In this document: positions 1-5,204 of the stretch, piece after piece
Layout of the letters: every line of letters begins with the position of its first letter
Position numbering within the stretch: position 1 is the stretch's first letter
NCBI GenBank assembly: GCA_036563895.1
Contig: DATCLN010000099.1
Span: forward strand, 1 to 5,815
Origin: ZCTH02-B3 sp036563895
GTDB taxonomy: Bacteria > Bacillota > Bacilli > Paenibacillales > Paenibacillaceae
DNA: 5,815 nt
Direction: 5' to 3'
Program-made: the position numbers and the translations under genes
Notes under the pieces: generated by a model
What the model saw: only the letters and a program-made list of their open reading frames with translations
What the model was told of the DNA's origin: nothing
Databases searched by the model: none

Positions 1-28
1 GAGCAGAACAGGGGTCATGCCGTCGGCG

Positions 29-35
29 GGGAGGG
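29..35 (+). promoter_or_regulatory. Ribosome binding site of yunB
   Basis: GGGAGGG lies 6 bases before the ATG at 42. It decides the start in favour of the long, Arg-rich form of YunB over the internal ATG at 261. Confidence 0.7.
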
Positions 36-41
36 AGACGC

Positions 42-962
42 ATGCGGCGCAGATGGGGAAGGCCGGTGCCGGCGTTTAGATGGCCGCCGCGGGCGCGATT
101 TGCCGCGCGGCCGTTCCGGTTTGCCGGCCCCCGGCGGTTCATTCCCGCGCGCCGCTCTGTTCTGCGGAGCTCTGCCCCGAGGAGGATCGCTTATCGGCGA
201 TCCGGGCTTCCGGTCCGCCCAAGGCGCATTTGGACGGTCCGGGCGCCCGGGCGGCTGAGGATGACCCGCGGAAAACTGATTCTGCTTTGCCTTCTCGCCT
301 TCGGGATGTCCGTTCTTGCCGCGATCCGTTTTTTTGACGCGCGCATGAAGGAGCCGCTGTTTTTTCTCGCCAAGACGCGGATCACTCAGATCGCCACCGA
401 GGCGGTCAACGCCGCCATCGCCGCGCGCTTCGCCGAACAGGCCGCCGAGGGTGGGCTGATCCGCTGGCAGACGAACGAACGCGGGGACATCTCCGGCTTT
501 GTGATCGATTACCGGGAACAGATGCGCATCACGGCGGAGACGGTCCGCGTCGTGGAGAACGTGCTGCGGGAAAAGGAGCGGCTGCCGGAGCGCATTCCCA
601 TCGGGCACGCGCTCGACAGCCCGCTGCTTTCCGCCTTCGGTCCGCAGGTGGCGGTGCGGTTTCATCCCATCGGCGCCGTCCGGGCGAACGTGGAAACCCG
701 GCAGCATGAGGCCGGCATCAACCACGTGCTGGTGGAGGTGTTCCTGCGCGTCCGCACCGACATCGCCATCGTGATCCCCTTCGACCGGCAGGCGGAATCC
801 ATCGAGACGGAAATCCCCCTCACCTACGTGCTGGTGGCCGGGGATGTGCCGCTGTATTATTACGACAACAAAGGCAATCCCGTGGGCGGCGGGTCGGCCC
901 AGGCGCCGCCCATCGTGCTGCCCCCCGCCGCGGAGCGGGAGGCCGCGCCCGGCGCCGATTAA
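42..962 (+). CDS. yunB: Sporulation protein YunB
   Basis: Membrane-anchored protein of the YunB family, which is expressed in the mother cell during Bacillus sporulation; its biochemical role is not known. I recognise the family from the conserved block at residues 184-275, which includes IPIGHALDSPLL, FGPQVAVRF, GINHVLVEV and VIPF. Residues 1-74 are very rich in Arg and Pro. A single membrane segment spans about residues 79-97, followed by an extracytoplasmic domain. The ATG at 42 was chosen because a GGGAGGG site lies 6 bases upstream. An internal ATG at 261 (Met74), just before the membrane segment, would give 233 residues, but its only purine run (gagg) abuts the codon. The Bacillus subtilis protein is about 250 residues with a short basic N-terminus, so this one is long at the front. 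It converges on lytH, another sporulation gene. Its promoter lies outside the window or within the first 41 bases, where I see none. Confidence 0.85.
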   Translation: MRRRWGRPVPAFRWPPRARFAARPFRFAGPRRFIPARRSVLRSSAPRRIAYRRSGLPVRPRRIWTVRAPGRLRMTRGKLILLCLLAFGMSVLAAIRFFDARMKEPLFFLAKTRITQIATEAVNAAIAARFAEQAAEGGLIRWQTNERGDISGFVIDYREQMRITAETVRVVENVLREKERLPERIPIGHALDSPLLSAFGPQVAVRFHPIGAVRANVETRQHEAGINHVLVEVFLRVRTDIAIVIPFDRQAESIETEIPLTYVLVAGDVPLYYYDNKGNPVGGGSAQAPPIVLPPAAEREAAPGAD

Positions 963-977
963 CCGGCCGATTAACCG
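954..977 (+). repeat. 12-bp perfect tandem duplication over the yunB stop codon
   Basis: GCCGATTAACCG at 954-965 is repeated exactly at 966-977. The unit contains the yunB stop TAA (960-962). Because 12 is a multiple of three, the second copy places another TAA in the same frame at 972-974. Confidence 0.9.
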
Positions 978-1028
978 GACGTACCCGCCTCCCGCCGGCC
1001 CCGCCGGTCTGGGGATGGCCGACGGGCG

Positions 1029-1081
1029 GCACCCGGGTTCGCCGGTCTAACGGCGTTTTGCCGAACCCGGGCGCTTTTTTT
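1029..1081 (+). terminator. Rho-independent terminator of yunB, overlapping the lytH 3' end
   Basis: CCCGGGTTCG (1032-1041) pairs perfectly with CGAACCCGGG (1062-1071). Past one A-C mismatch, two more pairs form (1029-1030 with 1073-1074). A run of seven T follows at 1075-1081 on the plus strand, so it acts on yunB transcription. The right arm and T-run lie inside the coding end of lytH on the other strand. On the minus strand the hairpin is not followed by a T-run, so it is not an obvious terminator for lytH. Confidence 0.8.
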
Positions 1082-2168
1082 CTTCCCTTTCCCATTTCTT
1101 CAACAGCGGGTACGGGTCGAAGGCCCATTCCACCCAGCCGCGATCGCGGTAAATGCCGTAATGCAGATGGGGCGGAAACTTCCCCTGCGTGCCCGGCTTG
1201 CCGTAACCGGAGCTGCCCACCCAGCCGATCACCTGCCCCGGCCGGACGATGTCGCCGGGCTTTAAATTTTTGTCGTACCCCGACAGGTGCGCGAAGTAAT
1301 GGTAAAGGTTGTCCAGATCGCGGATGCCGATGCGCCAGCCGCCGAACCGGTTCCAGCCCTTGGTTTCCACGATGCCGTAGCAGGTGCTTCGCACCGGGGT
1401 GCCGTAGGGCGCGAAAATGTCGGTGCCTTCGTGAATGCGGGCGCCTCCCCAGCTCCGGCGCGTGCCCCACGTGCTGCGGTACGAATAGCGCGTGCCCGGC
1501 GGCAGGGGAAAGACGTGTTCATTCAGGTCCAGCCGGTCGAAGGCGGCGTAGATTTTGGCGAACTGCTGCACGCGCTGCACCGCCCGGGTCTGCTGGTAAT
1601 ATTCCCACAGGCCGATGGCGAAATCGTCGTCGCCGGAACCGTACCTGGCGACCAGCCTGACCACGCTGTACAGCCGGTCGTCGTCGCTGGCGAGATCGGC
1701 GCGGCCGTCGCCGTCCAGGTCCCTTCCGATGCCGCCGAAAAAGCGGATGGAAACGGGATGCGTGTCGGTCTCGTCCGGGTTGGTCATCCCCGCCCAACGC
1801 CGTGGCGGTACATAGACGCCGCTCACGGCGTTTTTGTCTATGGGCCGCTCGTCGGGCCGGGCGCGCGACAGGGTTCGCTCGTACTGGTCCACTGCGGCCA
1901 CCATGTGCCAGGGCATGCCCGTGGCCATGGCAATGCGTTCGTACAGGTGCATGCGCAGCGCGTAGATGTCCGTTTGGCGGGATTGGTCCCGGAGGGAACC
2001 GGCACCGGAACCGGACCCGGATTCGGCAGCGGCACCTGGCCGGGATTTGGCGGCGGTCGCGGAACCGGCATCGATGCCGGCTCCGGGTCCGAAACCGGGC
2101 CCGGCGAAACCGGCCAACAGGGTGCAAGCGGCGGCGAGAACCGTCCGGCGCAGCATCGTCCAAGTCAC
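1047..2168 (-). CDS. lytH: LytH-type M23 metallopeptidase (sporulation cortex L-Ala-D-Glu endopeptidase)
   Basis: Secreted zinc peptidase. In Bacillus subtilis, LytH cuts between L-Ala and D-Glu of peptidoglycan stem peptides, leaving the single L-alanine side chains of spore cortex. Residues 1-22 look like a signal sequence or anchor (basic LRR, then a hydrophobic stretch). Residues 20-58 are a Gly/Ala/Ser-rich linker. A LytH-specific region covers about 65-225, with RWAGMTNP, an acidic DLDGDGRAD loop at 150-158, and IGLWEYYQ. The M23 domain covers about 226-355: HEGTD (H246, D250), H294 in YFAHL, and HLHYG (H334, H336). All expected zinc and catalytic residues are present. The start is GTG, chosen for the GGGAGGG site 7 bases upstream; an ATG four codons later lacks a good site. 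At 373 residues it is longer than the roughly 326 of B. subtilis, partly through the linker. In B. subtilis lytH is transcribed late in the mother cell under SigK; I could not find a convincing SigK site here. Confidence 0.93.
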   Translation of the reverse strand: MTWTMLRRTVLAAACTLLAGFAGPGFGPGAGIDAGSATAAKSRPGAAAESGSGSGAGSLRDQSRQTDIYALRMHLYERIAMATGMPWHMVAAVDQYERTLSRARPDERPIDKNAVSGVYVPPRRWAGMTNPDETDTHPVSIRFFGGIGRDLDGDGRADLASDDDRLYSVVRLVARYGSGDDDFAIGLWEYYQQTRAVQRVQQFAKIYAAFDRLDLNEHVFPLPPGTRYSYRSTWGTRRSWGGARIHEGTDIFAPYGTPVRSTCYGIVETKGWNRFGGWRIGIRDLDNLYHYFAHLSGYDKNLKPGDIVRPGQVIGWVGSSGYGKPGTQGKFPPHLHYGIYRDRGWVEWAFDPYPLLKKWEREEKKRPGSAKRR

Positions 2169-2175
2169 GATGGAT

Positions 2176-2182
2176 CCCTCCC
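2176..2182 (-). promoter_or_regulatory. Ribosome binding site of lytH
   Basis: GGGAGGG on the minus strand lies 7 bases before the GTG at 2166-2168. It supports the GTG start over the downstream ATG at 2154-2156. Confidence 0.75.
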
Positions 2183-2252
2183 GCTTTGGTCCGTGCCTCG
2201 GCTTTGCCGCATGTCTTTCGCATTTCCACGCGCCTTAGGTTTGCAGTTTTCG

Positions 2253-2280
2253 TTGGTTTTTATCCGAATCGTGTTATAAT
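2253..2280 (+). promoter_or_regulatory. Sigma-A promoter of lipA with extended -10
   Basis: A perfect TATAAT at 2275-2280 is preceded by TGT at 2272-2274, giving an extended TGnTATAAT. The best -35 is TTGGTT at 2253-2258 with a 16-base spacer, matching only the TTG of the consensus. The extended -10 would compensate for this. The inferred transcription start is near 2287, leaving a leader of about 20 bases, too short for a riboswitch. Confidence 0.75.
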
Positions 2281-2306
2281 AGGGAAACAGAAAGCGGGGG
2301 AAGCCC

Positions 2307-3215
2307 ATGTCCGACCGGATAAGCGCCCGCAAACCGGATTGGCTTCGGGTCCGGCTGATCGCCGGGGAACCTTACCAGGAGCTCAAGCGGATGATGCGGG
2401 CCAAATCGCTGCACACCGTCTGCGAGGAAGCGCGCTGTCCCAACATTTACGAATGCTGGGCGAACCGCACCGCCACGTTCATGATCCTGGGCAACATCTG
2501 CACCCGCGCATGCCGCTTCTGCGCGGTCAAGACCGGGATGCCCACCGAGCTGGACCTGCAGGAGCCCGAACGCGTGGCGGAAGCGGCGGAGCAGATGGGC
2601 CTGAGGCACTGCGTGGTGACGTCCGTGGCGCGCGACGACCTGAGCGACGGCGGAGCCGCCGTATTTGCCGAGACGATCCGGGCGATCCGCAGGCGTCTGC
2701 CGCTGTGCAGCGTGGAAGTGCTGATCCCCGATTTCCAGGGAAATTGGGACGCGCTGCGCGTCGTGATGGACGCGGGTCCGGACATCCTGAACCACAATGT
2801 GGAAACGGTGGAACGGCTGTCGGACCGGGTGCGGGCCAAGGCCAAGTATCGGCGTTCCCTCGAGCTTCTGCGCATGGCGAAGCGAATGAATCCCCATATT
2901 CCCACCAAGTCCGGGCTTATGCTAGGCCTGGGGGAAACGATCGAAGAAGTGTTGCAAACGATGGACGACCTGCGGGAGGCGGGTTGCGACATATTGACGA
3001 TCGGCCAGTACCTGCAGCCTTCCCCGCAGCATCTGCCCGTGGAACGTTACGTGCATCCCGATGAATTCGCCATGCTGAAACGGGAAGGGCTCGCCCGCGG
3101 GTTCGCCCATGTGGAATCGGGTCCGCTGGTGCGCAGCTCGTACCACGCCCACCGGCAGGCGCAATCCGCCATGGCGGGCGCCGCCGCGGCCGCCGGTTCC
3201 GCCGGGGACGCCTGA
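2307..3215 (+). CDS. lipA: Lipoyl synthase (LipA)
   Basis: Radical SAM enzyme that inserts two sulfur atoms into protein-bound octanoyl groups to make the lipoyl cofactor of pyruvate and 2-oxoglutarate dehydrogenases and the glycine cleavage H protein. It acts in the cytoplasm. The auxiliary 4Fe-4S cluster ligands are C39, C44 and C50 (CX4CX5C). The radical SAM cluster ligands are C65, C69 and C72 (CX3CX2C in CTRACRFC). The RSSY motif that completes the auxiliary cluster is at 276-279. Other family blocks include ARDDL, LNHNVETV, TKSGLMLGLGE and IGQYLQPS. The length of 302 fits the family. The last 15 residues are an Ala/Gly-rich tail. The ATG at 2307 follows a G-rich site (gggggaag). It is divergent from lytH and 35 bp ahead of yutD, as part of a likely two-gene transcript. 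In B. subtilis lipA (yutB) also lies near lytH and yutD. Confidence 0.98.
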   Translation: MSDRISARKPDWLRVRLIAGEPYQELKRMMRAKSLHTVCEEARCPNIYECWANRTATFMILGNICTRACRFCAVKTGMPTELDLQEPERVAEAAEQMGLRHCVVTSVARDDLSDGGAAVFAETIRAIRRRLPLCSVEVLIPDFQGNWDALRVVMDAGPDILNHNVETVERLSDRVRAKAKYRRSLELLRMAKRMNPHIPTKSGLMLGLGETIEEVLQTMDDLREAGCDILTIGQYLQPSPQHLPVERYVHPDEFAMLKREGLARGFAHVESGPLVRSSYHAHRQAQSAMAGAAAAAGSAGDA

Positions 3216-3237
3216 CGGGCCGGGGCAACGATTTTCA

Positions 3238-3243
3238 GGGAGG
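3238..3243 (+). promoter_or_regulatory. Ribosome binding site of yutD
   Basis: GGGAGG lies 7 bases before the GTG at 3251 and supports that start over the ATG at 3260. Confidence 0.75.
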
Positions 3244-3250
3244 ATCATCT

Positions 3251-4273
3251 GTGATCTACATGGCAGGAGGAAACGCGTACCGCCTGGTTCGCAACCACAA
3301 AAACGGATGGAATCCGGAGGCGTTCCGGGAGCGGTACTGCGATGTGCTGGAGCGGTACGATTACATCGTCGGGGACTGGGGATACAACCAGCTTAGGCTG
3401 AAGGGATTTTTCCGGGACAACCATCCCAAGGCGACGAAGGATACCGCCATTTCCGGATTGATGGATTACCTGTGCGAATACTGCAATTTCGGCTGCGCCT
3501 GGTTCGTACTGGCCAAGGTGGACCGTAAACAGCTGCCGGCCGACGAACCGGTCGTTTCCGTTGAGCCTCAGGTAAGCGCATACATTGGGGAAACCCAGGA
3601 TGACGGGCAGGGTCTGCCGATGCGCTGGCGGGCCGGGGGCACGGCGTATGTTCCCCATATCAGCGCGTACGATCTGGCGCGCGCCCAGGCGGAGATGGAA
3701 AAGCGCCGTGCTGCGGCCAACGCCGCGTCTTCCTCGCGGGATAACGGGCGGAATTCGGGAGGTTCCGGCAACGGTGCCGCTGGTTTCCGCATCCCGGAGG
3801 AGCGGCGGTCCAACGGAGGCGCAAGCCGTCCGTCGAACGCCCAAAATGCGCAACAGGCCGAAGCGGCGAAACCGGAAGAGAAGCCGGTTCGCACCCACGG
3901 GCAGCCGAGTCAGGGCAAAGGAGCGCGGGGCGAAGCCCGCTCCAAACGGCAGCAGGCGGCCCAGCGGCAGGAACAGCCTCAGGCGGCGCGCCGGTCCGGC
4001 GAAGATTCGTTCCGCGACGCGGCGCTGCGTCAGGCTGACGATCCGCTGCGCGAGACGGCGTCCCGCACCGGGCAGACCGGGCAGGAACCGGCCGCCGCCC
4101 GTACGGGCGATCCCGCGGCTTCCGCCCAGCCGGGACGGCAGGAGGCAGCTTCCGCTTCGCAGGGGCGTTCCGGCGGCGGGCGCGGCGGCCGCTGGGGCCG
4201 GCGTCACCGGCACAAGCGCCGCCAGGGCAAATCGTTCCGTCCGCCTTCCGACACGTCCCGCACGGACAATTAA
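3251..4273 (+). CDS. yutD: YutD family protein with long basic disordered tail
   Basis: Conserved Firmicutes protein of unknown function (YutD, DUF1027). The family core is residues 1-90, recognised by RNHKNGWNPEAF, RYCDVLERYDYIVGDWGY, LRLKGFF and EYCNFGCAWFVL. Three cysteines, C75, C78 and C82, form a CX2CX3C cluster, and C30 is a fourth. Residues 91-150 are a charged linker region. Residues 151-340 are a low-complexity tail rich in Gln, Arg, Ser, Ala and Gly, ending in an RGG-like stretch at 306-324 (GGGRGGRWGRRHRHKRR). The core alone matches the roughly 100-residue Bacillus subtilis protein, so the tail more than triples its length. The start is GTG with GGGAGG 7 bases upstream; an in-frame ATG at 3260 is less well placed. 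It follows lipA by 35 bp with no terminator between, so the two are probably cotranscribed. A strong terminator follows 5 bases after the stop. Confidence 0.9.
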   Translation: MIYMAGGNAYRLVRNHKNGWNPEAFRERYCDVLERYDYIVGDWGYNQLRLKGFFRDNHPKATKDTAISGLMDYLCEYCNFGCAWFVLAKVDRKQLPADEPVVSVEPQVSAYIGETQDDGQGLPMRWRAGGTAYVPHISAYDLARAQAEMEKRRAAANAASSSRDNGRNSGGSGNGAAGFRIPEERRSNGGASRPSNAQNAQQAEAAKPEEKPVRTHGQPSQGKGARGEARSKRQQAAQRQEQPQAARRSGEDSFRDAALRQADDPLRETASRTGQTGQEPAAARTGDPAASAQPGRQEAASASQGRSGGGRGGRWGRRHRHKRRQGKSFRPPSDTSRTDN

Positions 4274-4278
4274 AGGAC

Positions 4279-4316
4279 AAGCCCCCGGGCCTTCGGGCTT
4301 CCGGGGGCTTTTGTTT
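4279..4316 (+). terminator. Terminator after yutD, possibly shared with the NAD kinase gene
   Basis: AAGCCCCCGG (4279-4288) pairs perfectly with CCGGGGGCTT (4301-4310). GCC/GGC (4289-4291 with 4296-4298) continues the stem, capped by a TTCG tetraloop, with a two-base TT bulge at 4299-4300. CTTTTGTTT follows on the plus strand. On the minus strand the hairpin follows the NAD kinase stop by about 5 bases, but its T-tract (CTTGTCCTTT) is weak, so termination in that direction is likely less efficient. Confidence 0.9.
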
Positions 4317-5095
4317 CAGGTGATGAACGACTCCCGCACCCGGTTCCAGAACGGAAAAGGCCGATACCGGGCGAAGCTGATCTTTTCCTCCGCCACGTGG
4401 AACCGGATGTCGCGGACGTCGTGCAGCTTGAGGAGCAAATGGTCCATCCACAGGTCGATCGGCTTTTCCGTTTTCACGTCGCAAAAATGGTGTTTGGGCA
4501 GCACGATGGAGGACCCCAGGGTCCGGTACACGCGGTTGTTGATCGAGGCGATTTCCGCGATCTGCAGCGCTTCCAACGAGGGGTGGAGTACGGCTCCGCC
4601 CACGCTTTTGTTGTAGGCGGTGCTGCCGGACGGGGTGGAGATGACCAGCCCGTCGCCGCGGAACATCTCGAACGGCTCCCCGTTGATCCTCAGCTCGGCT
4701 ACCATCGTGCCTTCCGCGCTTTTCAGAGTGAATTCGTTCAGGGCGAGCTGGACGAACTTTTCGCCGCCGCTTTCGTATTCGGCCTGGACGAGGGGGTATT
4801 GCACGATTTTCGGCTGCGCTTGCGCGATCATGCGGACTAGCTCGTCCAGCTCATCCTTCCGCCAGTCGGCGTAAAAGCCGAGACGGCCGGTGTGCACCCC
4901 GACGAACGCCACCGACCGCACCAGGTGCCGAAAGCGGTGAAACGCCTGGAGCATCGTGCCGTCGCCGCCGATGGAAACGACGATGTCCGGTTTTTCGTCG
5001 TCGGACCGGAGGCCGTACCGGGCCGCCTGTTCGCGGAACCGTGCCGAGAGCGTGCGCGACTCTTCATCGCCCTTGTCCCAGATGCTGTATTTCAA
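4316..5095 (-). CDS. nadK: NAD kinase (YjbN/PpnKA type)
   Basis: Cytoplasmic enzyme that phosphorylates NAD to NADP using ATP or polyphosphate, the only route to NADP in the cell. The nucleotide-binding GGDG motif is at 43-46 (SIGGDGTML). The NE motif is N120-E121 (ALNEFT). The glycine-rich conserved block GDGLVISTPSGSTAY is at 147-161, and ASINNRVYRT follows at about 188. The C-terminus (FARYRPFPFWNRV) and the FVGVHTGRLGFYADW block match the B. subtilis YjbN/PpnKA branch rather than the YtdI branch. The length of 259 is close to the usual 266. The start is TTG at 5093-5095. It was chosen because the resulting MKYS..DKGDE N-terminus fits the family and an AAAGGAG site lies 9 bases upstream. 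No ATG is available near it. A sigma-A-like promoter lies at 5161-5189, and an IS remnant lies just beyond. The gene converges on yutD. Confidence 0.96.
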   Translation of the reverse strand: MKYSIWDKGDEESRTLSARFREQAARYGLRSDDEKPDIVVSIGGDGTMLQAFHRFRHLVRSVAFVGVHTGRLGFYADWRKDELDELVRMIAQAQPKIVQYPLVQAEYESGGEKFVQLALNEFTLKSAEGTMVAELRINGEPFEMFRGDGLVISTPSGSTAYNKSVGGAVLHPSLEALQIAEIASINNRVYRTLGSSIVLPKHHFCDVKTEKPIDLWMDHLLLKLHDVRDIRFHVAEEKISFARYRPFPFWNRVRESFIT

Positions 5096-5104
5096 AGGAT
5101 GCGG

Positions 5105-5116
5105 CTCCTTTCCTCC
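5105..5116 (-). promoter_or_regulatory. Ribosome binding site for the TTG start of nadK
   Basis: On the minus strand GGAGGAAAGGAG holds two overlapping purine sites. The nearer one (AAAGGAG, 5105-5111) lies 9 bases from the TTG. A strong site of this kind is expected for a weak start codon. Confidence 0.75.
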
Positions 5117-5160
5117 CGCTGCTACGCGTTTTTTCGCCGTGATTCGGCATCTTGATTACG

Positions 5161-5189
5161 ATCATATCCAATCTCCCGCCGCAATACAA
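5161..5189 (-). promoter_or_regulatory. Sigma-A-like promoter of nadK
   Basis: On the minus strand TTGTAT (5184-5189) is separated by 17 bases from TATGAT (5161-5166), a five-of-six match to the -10 consensus. The leader to the TTG start is about 60 bases. The -35 matches only the TTG half. Confidence 0.6.
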
Positions 5190-5204
5190 TGCCCGAAAGC
5201 CTCC

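Noticed and set aside
15..725. Long minus-strand open frame opposite yunB
   Set aside because: Its product is low-complexity, rich in Arg, Pro and Gly, with no recognisable domain; it is a GC-driven shadow of yunB.
995..1007. Small perfect hairpin CCGGC-CCC-GCCGG downstream of lytH as a terminator
   Set aside because: It has only five pairs and no T-run on either strand.
2124..2168. Possible lipoprotein signal in LytH (Cys15 in LAAAC)
   Set aside because: The -3 residue is Ala rather than Leu and the hydrophobic stretch before the Cys is only about six residues, too short for a good lipobox.
1287..2279. 330-codon plus-strand open frame opposite lytH
   Set aside because: It lies antiparallel to a clearly conserved M23 peptidase and translates to Gly/Val/Ala-rich sequence without known motifs.
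1802..3064. 420-codon plus-strand open frame crossing lytH, the intergenic spacer and lipA
   Set aside because: It spans the lipA promoter and runs out of frame with lipA; its content is Arg-rich and unstructured.
3245..4213. 322-codon minus-strand open frame opposite yutD
   Set aside because: It mirrors the repetitive tail of yutD, and I see no ribosome binding site or domain; a stop-poor shadow in GC-rich DNA.
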